Assembly: GCA_004554075.1 (NCBI GenBank)
Contig: SFOB01000015.1
Location: forward strand, 1 to 49,208
Source of the DNA: Treponema sp.
GTDB lineage: Bacteria; Spirochaetota; Spirochaetia; Treponematales; Treponemataceae
DNA length: 49,208 bases
Direction of reading: 5' to 3'
Positions 16,553 to 24,772 of this stretch are shown one piece after another. Made by a program: the position numbers and the translations under genes. Position 1 is the first letter of the stretch. Every line of letters begins with the position of its first letter. The notes under the pieces are model-generated. The model ran no database searches. It was not told where the DNA came from and saw nothing but the letters and a program-made list of their open reading frames with translations.

Positions 16553-18633
16553 GTTTAAAAAAGGACAGAAGGATAAAACGGCTTCAGCGAATGCCAGTAT
16601 GGCCCGCTATAGTTGAAATGATTATAACTGAAATTGTAATTTTTTCTCTTACCTTGTTTATCAGCCTTCTTGCCCTTTTTGGAATCATAAATACACTTGC
16701 CCTGAATATGGTAAAAGACTGCCGTACTGCAGTTGAATATGTAAATCAAAAGTGGAGCTCTTCTCCTCAGAATGAAATAGAAGAAAAGCTCTTTGTTTAT
16801 GCTGAAAATCATCTGAATATTAATGATATTATCATAGTAAAAGATGAAGAAATAAAATCTGTAATTCCAAAGTATAAACTTAGAATTGATGAAGATGTTC
16901 AGAGACTCTATGAAAAAACAGGAATGGTTCATTTTATTGATTCGGATTATGATGAGCCTTTTTTGAATCTCATGTTCACCCCGGAAAACTCTGGTACAAT
17001 GCATTTTTCTCTGGATGGAGAGAGCTTTGATAGTACAAAGGAAATAGAGCATGCAGAAGGTTCTGAGCTTGGAGTATTTCTCTATAATCCGAAAAAACTT
17101 TTTAAAGTTCCGGATGTACCAAGATTAATTACAGATAAGGAATATATAGACTGGGCCACTACAGAAAGTGCGGGTCTTCATACAATATCAATTTATAAAA
17201 CTGATATACCCGATATTAATGTCTGCTTTAAGACTGTTTACAAGCTGAACACCTTCCAGTTTAATCTTATGGCTACAATCATTGTATTCATTTTGGCTGT
17301 ACTGATCTTCTCAGGTGTCTATGAAATCTCAAAGGTTATTAAGCTTGTTCATGAGAGAAAGCGCGTAAATAAACTTGTTACTACTGATACTGTTACCGGC
17401 GGATACAATAAAGATTATTTTGTTCAGAAGGCAGGGAAAGCAATTGCCCGTGGCCGAAACAGATATGCAGTTGTTCAGCTTCGTCTGGAAAAATATCGTA
17501 ACTACTGTACGGCTTACGGATTAAAGCAGGGAGAAAATCTTCTGGAAGATTTAAACTCGGATCTTGTTTCTCTTCTTAGTAAAAAAGAAATTGTTGCTCA
17601 TGTTGAAAAATCAGATTTTATAATTCTGATGATTTATCAGAATGAAGACACTCTGAATATTCGTGTAAAAAATATGATGAATATTCTGCGTGAAAGACGG
17701 GGAGGTCAGCATCTTACATTCTCAGCAGGTGTATGCCCGGTAAAGTCCCGGGCTGATGACATATCATTAATATTGACTTGTGCAGGCCTTGCAATCCCTA
17801 AGGAAATAAAAATCCAGGATGAAATTATCTGGTTTAATGATTCTATGAAGGAAGAGCAGGTTTGGGAACGCCGTATAGAAGATGATATGGAGAGGGGACT
17901 TGAGAATCATGAATTCAAGGTTTACCTGCAGCCAAAATATTCAACAAAGGGTGAAAAGCTTTCTGCGGCTGAAGCTCTGGTAAGATGGATTCATCCGGTG
18001 CTTGGATTTGTTTCTCCGGGAAAGTTTATTCCGATTTTTGAAAAGAATGGTTTTATTCTGCAGCTTGACGATTATATGCTTACAGAGGTTGCCCAGCTTC
18101 AGGCGGGCTGGATATTACAGGGGAAGCCTCTCGTTCCTATTTCAGTAAATGTTTCCCGTGCTCATTTTGCAGAGGATAACCTTGCAGAACATATATGCAG
18201 TATTGTAGATAAGTACAAGGTTCCTCATGAATATATCGAACTGGAACTTACAGAATCTGCCTTCTTTGATGATAAGGAAGTTTTGCTAACTACCGTTCGT
18301 AAGTTAAAAGATTTTGGTTTCAAAGTTTCTATGGATGACTTTGGTGCAGGTTATTCTTCATTGAATTCCCTGAAGGAACTTCCGCTTGATATTATTAAGC
18401 TGGATGCCGAATTCTTCCGTAGTGTAGATGATATAGAACGTTCGAACTTAATAGTTGGTCAGACAATTTCTCTTGCAAAAAAACTTGGAATGGAAATTGT
18501 TGCCGAAGGAATAGAAACCCGGGAGCAGGTTGATTTTCTTGCAAAACAGGATTGCGATCTGATTCAGGGCTTCTATTTTTCAAAGCCACTGCCGGTTAAT
18601 GAGTTTGAAGAAAAAGCTTACCCAAAGGAATAA
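16549..18633 (+). CDS. Membrane c-di-GMP phosphodiesterase with degenerate GGDEF and intact EAL domain
   Basis: A 694-residue sensor. Helix 1 (about residues 24-50) and helix 2 (about 240-262) flank a periplasmic sensor region of unknown fold. The GGDEF domain (about 280-430) keeps the fold, but its signature position reads EKSDF, so cyclase activity is unlikely. The EAL domain (about 445-690) has EALVRW, DDFGAGYSSL, KLDAEF and EGIETREQ, the set needed for c-di-GMP hydrolysis. It probably lowers c-di-GMP in response to an envelope signal. A PilZ effector gene lies at 36526. It is fourth-to-last in no sense separable from its operon: upstream overlap with M29, downstream VanY gene 4 bases away. 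Confidence 0.92.
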   Translation: MSLKKDRRIKRLQRMPVWPAIVEMIITEIVIFSLTLFISLLALFGIINTLALNMVKDCRTAVEYVNQKWSSSPQNEIEEKLFVYAENHLNINDIIIVKDEEIKSVIPKYKLRIDEDVQRLYEKTGMVHFIDSDYDEPFLNLMFTPENSGTMHFSLDGESFDSTKEIEHAEGSELGVFLYNPKKLFKVPDVPRLITDKEYIDWATTESAGLHTISIYKTDIPDINVCFKTVYKLNTFQFNLMATIIVFILAVLIFSGVYEISKVIKLVHERKRVNKLVTTDTVTGGYNKDYFVQKAGKAIARGRNRYAVVQLRLEKYRNYCTAYGLKQGENLLEDLNSDLVSLLSKKEIVAHVEKSDFIILMIYQNEDTLNIRVKNMMNILRERRGGQHLTFSAGVCPVKSRADDISLILTCAGLAIPKEIKIQDEIIWFNDSMKEEQVWERRIEDDMERGLENHEFKVYLQPKYSTKGEKLSAAEALVRWIHPVLGFVSPGKFIPIFEKNGFILQLDDYMLTEVAQLQAGWILQGKPLVPISVNVSRAHFAEDNLAEHICSIVDKYKVPHEYIELELTESAFFDDKEVLLTTVRKLKDFGFKVSMDDFGAGYSSLNSLKELPLDIIKLDAEFFRSVDDIERSNLIVGQTISLAKKLGMEIVAEGIETREQVDFLAKQDCDLIQGFYFSKPLPVNEFEEKAYPKE

Positions 18634-18637
18634 TAAT

Positions 18638-19486
18638 ATGAAAAAATCAATAAAAAAATCACTTTTAATTTTTAGCTCTCTCCTTCTTATAACTTTTACT
18701 GCCTGTGCAAAATCAAAAAGTGCAGGAAAGAAAGATACTGAAGTTAAGGAAGCGGAACCAGTAGCTAAAGTAAATCCTGAAATTGAAAAGTTAGACCGTG
18801 TATTGCTTTCTATGAGCCCTCGTTGTAAGGAAGTAATTCCTAACGGAGATCCGGAAGAGTTCCTTGCAGACTTAAAGCGGGTTTTGGAAACTCGTTCAGA
18901 TTTTTCTTCTGAAGACTTAAGCCCTTTTTATCTGATTGATAAAACTCATAAAGTCGCTTCGGATTACGAGCCAAAAGGATTGATTCACCTGGAAAAGAAT
19001 GATGCTTATGCAATCAATAAAAATAATCTTAGCCTGCGTCCTGAAGCTTACAAGGCTCTGGCCGTGCTCGCAAAGGCAGCTAAGGAAGACGGAGTAAAAC
19101 TTACAGTCAGTTCTACTTACCGTTCTTATGAATACCAGAAAAATCTTTTTGATTACTGGGTTAGTGTGGATGGTCTGGAAGAAGCAGAGCGGGAGAGTGC
19201 CAGACCTGGTACCAGTCAGCATCAGCTTGGAATGGCTCTGGACTTTGCACCTGTAGATGATGATTTTGATAAAACTCCTGGCGGTAAATGGGTTTACGAA
19301 AATGCCGCAAAATACGGATGGTCTTTAAGTTTCCCAAAGGGTTATGAAGATGTTACCGGATACCGCTGGGAATGCTGGCACTTCCGCTACATAGGAATTG
19401 AGGCATGTAAGTTCCAGAAAAAATGGTTCGGCGATGTACAGCAGTTTATGATTGAGTTTATTGATGCCTGGGAAAAGGCTGAATAA
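18638..19486 (+). CDS. VanY-type D-Ala-D-Ala carboxypeptidase, lipoprotein
   Basis: A 282-residue M15B peptidase that trims the terminal D-Ala of peptidoglycan stem peptides. An N-terminal lipoprotein signal (LLLITFTAC, lipid cysteine at about 24) anchors it in the envelope. SSTYRSYEYQ, TSQHQLGMALDF (first His and Asp zinc ligands) and WECWHFRYIG (Glu and last His) complete the site. An ATG at 18638 behind AAAGGAA is preferred to the in-frame ATG at 18599 inside the upstream gene. It ends the operon; a strong terminator follows within a few bases. Confidence 0.93.
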   Translation: MKKSIKKSLLIFSSLLLITFTACAKSKSAGKKDTEVKEAEPVAKVNPEIEKLDRVLLSMSPRCKEVIPNGDPEEFLADLKRVLETRSDFSSEDLSPFYLIDKTHKVASDYEPKGLIHLEKNDAYAINKNNLSLRPEAYKALAVLAKAAKEDGVKLTVSSTYRSYEYQKNLFDYWVSVDGLEEAERESARPGTSQHQLGMALDFAPVDDDFDKTPGGKWVYENAAKYGWSLSFPKGYEDVTGYRWECWHFRYIGIEACKFQKKWFGDVQQFMIEFIDAWEKAE

Positions 19487-19490
19487 TCAA

Positions 19491-19528
19491 AAAAAAGCTC
19501 TCAAGGGGTGCCTTGAGAGCTTTTTTTT
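19491..19528. terminator. Bidirectional rho-independent terminator
   Basis: A 12-base-pair stem (AAGCTCTCAAGG/CCTTGAGAGCTT) with a GGTG loop and A/T tracts on both sides. It serves the plus-strand operon and the converging hydrogenase/MCP gene. Confidence 0.92.
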
Positions 19529-19540
19529 GTCTTTGTTATT

Positions 19541-21631
19541 TTACTGCCCGATCTTAGAAATACGACCCATAATCTCTTCTGTGTCTCTCTGAAGTGCATG
19601 GGCAGCATCTTCTACGGCATGTGTTCCATCGCGCATTTCGGCAACGCAGGAAAGAAGCAGTGCATTTCCGGCATTCTGTTCGTCCATGGAATTCTTTACC
19701 TGCAGCTCCTGGTTCTTTACCTGACCAGCAAGTGAAACTACAGAATCAAATTCAGTCTGTACAGTTCCGGCTTTTGAGTATGCGTTATCAACCATCTGCT
19801 TGATGGTTTTAAGAACTTCACCAATCTGCTTAGCCTGACGGCCTGAGTCTTCTGCAAGCTTTCTGATTTCGTCCGCAACAACGCTGAATCCCGCACCAAA
19901 GTCTCCTGCATGGGCAGCCTCAATTGCGGCGTTCATAGCAAGAAGGTTGGTCTGGCTTGAAATCTGACCAATAACCTTACTCATTTCAACCAGCTGTTTA
20001 GATTCCTTTTCGATTTCACCAACAAGGACTGTAACCTGCTTAAGGTTTGTAGAACCAATGTTTGTGGCGTCTTCAAGTTCATTTACAATGTTGAAGTTGT
20101 TATCAATAATCTTGTTGATTGAAGAAATATTTTGAAGCATCTCTTCAATAGATGCAGAAGAGTCAGAAACGTTCTTAATCATCTTTGTTGTAACATGAGT
20201 AAGAGATGCAACATTACTGCGGGTCTCTTCGAGCATGGCAACACTTTCAAGAGTGATTTCGCGTGTTTTCTTATCCATCTCTTCTGCATGAGTTTCATTT
20301 ACAGTCTTCAATACATAGTGGTGACAGTTCTGAGGCTTGTTCTTTCCATTAAAGATTGCAGTAGCCATCTGTTTACAAGAATGGTAACCGCATGCACCGC
20401 AGTCGAACATATCTTCAATTCCGTTCTTTCCCATCTGAGAAAGAATTTCGTCAACCTGAGCGTCTGTAGGTTCTTTAAGTAAAGTCTGATATACAGAACC
20501 TCTGTCTGTGTATTTGCGTTCATAAATACCAGGCTGCCAGTAGGCATCAATTGTAGCATTCAAAGCTTTGAGGGCCTTTTTTCTCTTTCTTTCGTCAATT
20601 GTGTTCCATTCTTCACAGCGTTCCTTGTAGCGTTTTTCTACAAAGCTTTCGAGTTCATCAATTGACATGTCAAAGTTTGTTGTACCACCACCACGGTTGC
20701 AGCCTTTTTCACAGTTAAGACAGTCTACGAGTTTAAAGAATGGTTTTGCACCATCAGCCATAGATTTATCAAGATGCTCAAGATACTCAAATACTGCAGG
20801 GTTACCTTCGATTTTACGGGTAACGCGGCGGATGCCCGGAACAAAGCGTTCTGCAGTTCTCATAAGTCCACCTGGAGAAGAATAGAGGGTTCCTCTTTCT
20901 GCAAGCGGATTATCGTATGGAGTTTTTGGATACTTAGAAAGATCAATCTGATTTCTGAAGAAATAGTTATCCAGAGATTTCATTGTTACGTTAAAGTCTC
21001 CGCGGCCATTTTCGTCAAACTCACGGCGCTTTGCATAACAAGGAGAAATTGCAGCAATCTTGAATTTAGCATATTCAGGATGATAATGGCGGATAAACTC
21101 AACAGTATGAGCCATTGGACTGTCACCCTTTGCAAGATATTTTATAAGATTTGGTTTGTAAGTTTCGATATAGCTGATGAGGGCAGGACAAGGCTGAGAA
21201 ATCATAAGCTCAGGATTATCCTTTTTCATCTGTTCAACATAAGTTTTTGTTGTAAGCTCGGCTCCAAAAGAAACATCAAATATGGCTTTTACACCAATTG
21301 ATTTAAGCCAGCCGTTTAATTCCAGATCTTTTCCCTTAAAGTTTACGGCAGCAGCAGGGGCTACAATTGCAATTACACCTACGCCACTTTTAAGAGCATT
21401 GAAAAATTCTTCAGTATCATCAATACCTGTTCTTGCTCCGTGTGTACAGGCATCAAGACAAGAACCACAGCCAATACAGAGGTCTGAATTAAGTGTAACG
21501 TAATCTCCAGATCCATCGTTACAAAGCTTTACAGGACATACTGCAATACAGCGGTGGCAGTTACAGCATTTTGAACTGTCAACATTAATAACCGGCTTAA
21601 GATGCAAACCATTCAAGTTAGTATCTGTCAT
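19541..21631 (-). CDS. Sensory [FeFe]-hydrogenase-like protein fused to a chemoreceptor signalling domain
   Basis: A 696-residue soluble fusion with no membrane helix. Residues about 15-75 hold two 4Fe-4S ferredoxin motifs (CCNCHRCIAVCP and CIGCGSCLDAC). Residues about 80-330 form the hydrogenase H-cluster domain: QPCP (motif 1), SPCYAKRRE (motif 2, Cys, Lys and Glu kept) and CEKGCNRGGG (motif 3). The proton-relay Cys before the motif 1 ligand is Pro here. Next is a small Fe-S domain (DCGACGYHSCKQ, about 400), then an MCP coiled coil with the hairpin tip EAAHAGDFGAGFSVVADEIR. It likely senses hydrogen or redox state and signals through CheA/CheW. The start has GAAGGAG upstream. Confidence 0.92.
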   Translation of the reverse strand: MTDTNLNGLHLKPVINVDSSKCCNCHRCIAVCPVKLCNDGSGDYVTLNSDLCIGCGSCLDACTHGARTGIDDTEEFFNALKSGVGVIAIVAPAAAVNFKGKDLELNGWLKSIGVKAIFDVSFGAELTTKTYVEQMKKDNPELMISQPCPALISYIETYKPNLIKYLAKGDSPMAHTVEFIRHYHPEYAKFKIAAISPCYAKRREFDENGRGDFNVTMKSLDNYFFRNQIDLSKYPKTPYDNPLAERGTLYSSPGGLMRTAERFVPGIRRVTRKIEGNPAVFEYLEHLDKSMADGAKPFFKLVDCLNCEKGCNRGGGTTNFDMSIDELESFVEKRYKERCEEWNTIDERKRKKALKALNATIDAYWQPGIYERKYTDRGSVYQTLLKEPTDAQVDEILSQMGKNGIEDMFDCGACGYHSCKQMATAIFNGKNKPQNCHHYVLKTVNETHAEEMDKKTREITLESVAMLEETRSNVASLTHVTTKMIKNVSDSSASIEEMLQNISSINKIIDNNFNIVNELEDATNIGSTNLKQVTVLVGEIEKESKQLVEMSKVIGQISSQTNLLAMNAAIEAAHAGDFGAGFSVVADEIRKLAEDSGRQAKQIGEVLKTIKQMVDNAYSKAGTVQTEFDSVVSLAGQVKNQELQVKNSMDEQNAGNALLLSCVAEMRDGTHAVEDAAHALQRDTEEIMGRISKIGQ

Positions 21632-21777
21632 AATTTTATAAACTCCTTCTCCAACACCCTATGACTAATATACTTTAACTTTTAGAATTTTACGTATTCT
21701 TTAATTATACCATACATAATAGGATAAAAAAAGAAAAATATTGTTTTAATCTATATTTTTCTGATATACTCGCAGGC

Positions 21778-22599
21778 ATGGAAAAGCTTGATATTAAACT
21801 GATTGCTCTAGATCTGGATGATACACTTTTAAACGATAACAGAGAAATTACAGACGGAACTGTTGCTGCCCTTCGCGAATGTGCAGAGCGTGGTATTTAT
21901 GTTGTTCTTTGTTCCGGCCGTGCTGAGGATGCAATTTTACCTTTTGTACGCCGTCTTGAAATTGCAGGAAAAGAAGCCGGCCGCTTTCTGATTGCCATTA
22001 ACGGCTGTTCAATTTTTGATTTACACAAACGCCAGCAGATTTTCTGCCGTAAGGTAGATCCGGAAATTCTTATAAGAACAAATGAGATTGCTGAGTCCAG
22101 GGAATTACGCAGCGAGGTTTATACTCCCGATACAATTTATTACCGCGAAGAAACCCAGTGGACAAAGCTCGATGTTGATTTGTGCGGTCTTAAAGGCGCT
22201 GCTGTAGAAAACTATGAAGAATTCTTAAAAACTGGTTTTACCAAAATGCTGGTTCCCGGGGATCCTGCCCAGCTGCTGGATTTACAGAGAGTGCTTCGCC
22301 AAGAGTTTGGCGACCGTGCTGTAATCTTTACAAGTAAGCCATACTTCCTCGAGATTCTCCCTCCAGACTGTGGTAAGGGTGAAGCAGTAAGCTGGCTTGC
22401 CAATGAGCTTGGTTTTGGTATGGATAAAGTTATGGGCTTTGGCGACAGTATGAACGACGAAAGCCTTATCCGCATGTCCGGTCACGGAGTTGCAATGTGC
22501 AACGGCCTTGAAGCAATAAAAAACATAGCAGATCACGTTACAGACTTCGACAATAACCACGATGGTGTTGGTGAGTTTATTAAGAAGTACGTGTTGTAA
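21778..22599 (+). CDS. Cof-type HAD-superfamily sugar-phosphate phosphatase
   Basis: A 273-residue HAD phosphatase of the Cof/YidA subfamily. ALDLDDTLLN carries the nucleophile Asp (motif I). LCSGR is motif II, a Lys in the GKGEAVSWL segment is motif III, and GFGDSMNDESL is motif IV. The C2-type cap between about 90 and 190 sets specificity, usually phosphorylated sugars. A TATACT element lies about 15 bases before the ATG. It converges on and overlaps the methyltransferase gene by 20 bases. Confidence 0.9.
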   Translation: MEKLDIKLIALDLDDTLLNDNREITDGTVAALRECAERGIYVVLCSGRAEDAILPFVRRLEIAGKEAGRFLIAINGCSIFDLHKRQQIFCRKVDPEILIRTNEIAESRELRSEVYTPDTIYYREETQWTKLDVDLCGLKGAAVENYEEFLKTGFTKMLVPGDPAQLLDLQRVLRQEFGDRAVIFTSKPYFLEILPPDCGKGEAVSWLANELGFGMDKVMGFGDSMNDESLIRMSGHGVAMCNGLEAIKNIADHVTDFDNNHDGVGEFIKKYVL

Positions 22600-23767
22600 A
22601 TATTTCTGGTTGAATACCCAGAGATCTCATTAATTCTGGAGTAGCGGTGCCTTTTGAGCTGCCGCTATTTTTTTTGACTGCGCGGATGAGGATATTCTTT
22701 GGTGTATGTTCCATATCAATAAATTCCAGCATCTGAACCTTGTACCCTTGCTCTTCCAGCCATTCACCGCGCAGGGCGTCTGTTACAAGGGAGCTGAACT
22801 TTTCGCGGATGATGCCCCATTTCAGGAGAGGTTCAAACTCTGGAGGAACCTGGCCTGTGGCTCCGCTTGCTTTGCCGCGATTTTGCAGCTGGGTGTTTAT
22901 CTGATGCTGGCAGCAAGGTACGCTTAATATTGCGCGGGCATTTCTTTCTACGGCATATTTGAGGGCATAGTCTGTGGCAGTGTCGCAGGCGTGCAGGGTG
23001 ATTACTATGTCAGGGCTGTGGGCTCCTGAATAATCTGCAATATTTCCTGTGTGAAAGATAAGCCCCTTGAGACCGAGTTTTGCAGCCATGTCATTACAAT
23101 AAGTAATTACTTCTTCCTTGAGATCCAGACCTTCAATTTCACAATTGATATGGCGGATTTCTGTAAGAAAATAATGAACTGCAAAGGTGAGGTAAGATTT
23201 ACCGCAGCCAAAATCTGCTATGCGGATGGGCTTGCCGGCAGCAGTTTTGTCTGTAAATTCCGGCAGGATATCATCAATAAATTCCAGAAAGCGGTTTATC
23301 TGGCGGAACTTGTCGTAACGGGAAGAAATGACCTTGCCTTCGTCGTTCATAATTCCAAGCAGAACGAGGAAGGGAATAGGTCTTCCTTCGGGTAAAAGGT
23401 AGTTTTTCTTTTTTGCAGGGAGGATTTTAAGCGGGCTGGTGGTTGAGCCTGTCGAAACCACCGGAGAAGTCAGCTTTTTATGCAGCTCAGTAGTCTTTCC
23501 CTTTTTATTTGTAAGCAGAGTAATTTCTTCGCTTTCTGTACGTGTAACAACGTTTTTAAAAGTAATGCCGGAGTTAGCCTTTAAAAAATCATCTAGTTGG
23601 CTCTCCGAAAACTTCTGATGAAAAACCTGAGTCTTGGTAAACATTTCAGCAGCATATGAAGCCCCGTCAGCCGTATTTACTGCGCGGATTTTAATTTTGA
23701 TATAAGGCTTCCCGAGTGAGTTTTCTATATTATTTACAGGTTTTGATAATGTAACACTTAAAATCAT
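22580..23767 (-). CDS. SAM-dependent methyltransferase, target unknown
   Basis: A 395-residue class I methyltransferase. ADFGCGKSYLTFAVHYFL is the SAM-binding motif, with ITLHACDTATDYAL and LSVPCCQHQIN further on. The CCQH segment resembles the Methyltransf_32/RNA-methyltransferase-like group found in spirochaetes and clostridia. The N-terminal 150 residues may be a substrate-binding domain. Inside it, codons covering 23438-23462 form a perfect-arm palindromic repeat that encodes a Ser/Thr-rich linker (SPVVSTGSTTSPL), apparently inserted without breaking the frame. Confidence 0.75.
   Translation of the reverse strand: MILSVTLSKPVNNIENSLGKPYIKIKIRAVNTADGASYAAEMFTKTQVFHQKFSESQLDDFLKANSGITFKNVVTRTESEEITLLTNKKGKTTELHKKLTSPVVSTGSTTSPLKILPAKKKNYLLPEGRPIPFLVLLGIMNDEGKVISSRYDKFRQINRFLEFIDDILPEFTDKTAAGKPIRIADFGCGKSYLTFAVHYFLTEIRHINCEIEGLDLKEEVITYCNDMAAKLGLKGLIFHTGNIADYSGAHSPDIVITLHACDTATDYALKYAVERNARAILSVPCCQHQINTQLQNRGKASGATGQVPPEFEPLLKWGIIREKFSSLVTDALRGEWLEEQGYKVQMLEFIDMEHTPKNILIRAVKKNSGSSKGTATPELMRSLGIQPEIFTTRTS
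23438..23462. repeat. Palindromic repeat embedded in a coding sequence
   Basis: GGTGGTT and AACCACC arms flank GAGCCTGTCGA. The unit resembles dispersed intergenic palindromes of many bacteria but lies in frame within the methyltransferase gene. Confidence 0.65.
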
Positions 23768-23780
23768 TCTTCTTAAAATG

Positions 23781-23806
23781 GATTGCTTCGCTGCGCTCGC
23801 AATGAC
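23781..23806. repeat. Short dispersed repeat unit (GATTGCTTCGCTGCGCTCGC)
   Basis: This matches the widespread bacterial repeat whose reverse strand reads ATTGCGAGC-GAAGCAATC. Only one copy is seen here, just upstream of the methyltransferase start. Confidence 0.5.
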
Positions 23807-23835
23807 GCGGTATTCTCCATCCTCCGCTTGGTTTT

Positions 23836-24018
23836 ATAAAATAAAATGTATCATATACGATTATGCAAAAAGTTCTACCACGGAGTGAAAAATGACTGAC
23901 GACAACATCATTCCCGTTGGCGACAGGCATTTTTCACGGGAGTGGTAGAACTTTTTAGATTGTCTTGTAATAATAAACAGTATACTATTTTTTCAAAAAA
24001 TGATACATTTTATTTTAT
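23836..24018. repeat. Nested inverted-repeat element upstream of parA
   Basis: Three concentric arm pairs: a perfect 19-base outer pair (23836-23854 and 24000-24018), AAAAAGTTCTACCAC with its complement (23867-23881 and 23942-23956), and GTGAAAAATG/CATTTTTCAC (23885-23894 and 23928-23937). The loop is about 33 bases. The outer right arm runs into the parA start codon. Confidence 0.85.
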
Positions 24019-24772
24019 GGGAAAGTGTATAGTTTTTGTTAATCAGAAGGGTGGTGTTGGTAAAACCACTTCTGCAATCAATATCGGCGCATATATCGCG
24101 CTTGCTGGAAAAAAAGTTCTTCTTGTAGATTTTGACTCTCAGGGCAATATGTCCAGTGGTGTTGGTGTTTCAAAAGATAAGCCTACCATTTACGAGCTGC
24201 TTGCTGGTCAGGTAGATGCAGACAAAGCAATCAAAAAAACAAGTGTAGAAAACCTCGATGCAATCAGCGCTTCTATTGACCTTTCGGGTGTTGCAATTGA
24301 GCTTGCAGATCAGGAAGACCGCGAATTCTACCTCAAAAATGCACTTGAACCACTTAAAGCCGTTTATGATTATATCCTTATAGACTGTCCGCCTTCCCTC
24401 GGCATTCTTACCTTGAACGGACTTGCTGCCGCAGATTCAGTTCTTGTTCCTATGCAGTGTGAATACTTTGCTCTTGAAGGTATTACTCTTCTTTTGCAGA
24501 CAGTTCAGAAGGTTCAGAAGGGAATCAATCCGGATCTTAAAATCGGTGGTATTTTCTTTACTATGTATGATTCACGTACCCGCCTTGCACAGGACGTTGT
24601 AATGCAGGTTAAATCATATTTTAAGGATGTTGTTTTCAATACAATCATTCCTCGTAACGTTAGACTTTCAGAAGCCCCATCTCACGGACTTCCAATCTGT
24701 AAATATGACCCTGAGTGTGTTGGTGCACGCAGTTACGCAAAGCTTGCAGAAGAGGTGATTCGCCGTGGCTAA
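24017..24772 (+). CDS. parA: Chromosome-partitioning ATPase ParA (Soj)
   Basis: A 251-residue Walker ATPase that drives origin segregation with ParB. The ATG at 24017 gives MGKCIVFVNQKGGVGKTTS, with the deviant Walker A motif and signature lysine. VLLVDFDSQGN and LIDCPPSLG are further nucleotide-site motifs. A longer in-frame extension to 23942 crosses the inverted-repeat element and is rejected. It overlaps parB by 8 bases. The 5' end of the gene lies in an inverted-repeat arm, so the stem could occlude or expose the start in the mRNA. Confidence 0.95.
   Translation: MGKCIVFVNQKGGVGKTTSAINIGAYIALAGKKVLLVDFDSQGNMSSGVGVSKDKPTIYELLAGQVDADKAIKKTSVENLDAISASIDLSGVAIELADQEDREFYLKNALEPLKAVYDYILIDCPPSLGILTLNGLAAADSVLVPMQCEYFALEGITLLLQTVQKVQKGINPDLKIGGIFFTMYDSRTRLAQDVVMQVKSYFKDVVFNTIIPRNVRLSEAPSHGLPICKYDPECVGARSYAKLAEEVIRRG

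Noticed and set aside
23730..23930. Minus-strand frame encoding HCERSEAIH-like peptide
   Set aside because: That peptide is the usual false product of the GATTGCTTCGCTGCGCTCGC repeat, so it marks the repeat, not a gene.
23836..24018. parS site or replication origin upstream of parA
   Set aside because: No TGTTTCACGTGAAACA-like palindrome was found; the arms are unrelated to parS and no dnaA or DnaA-box cluster is present.
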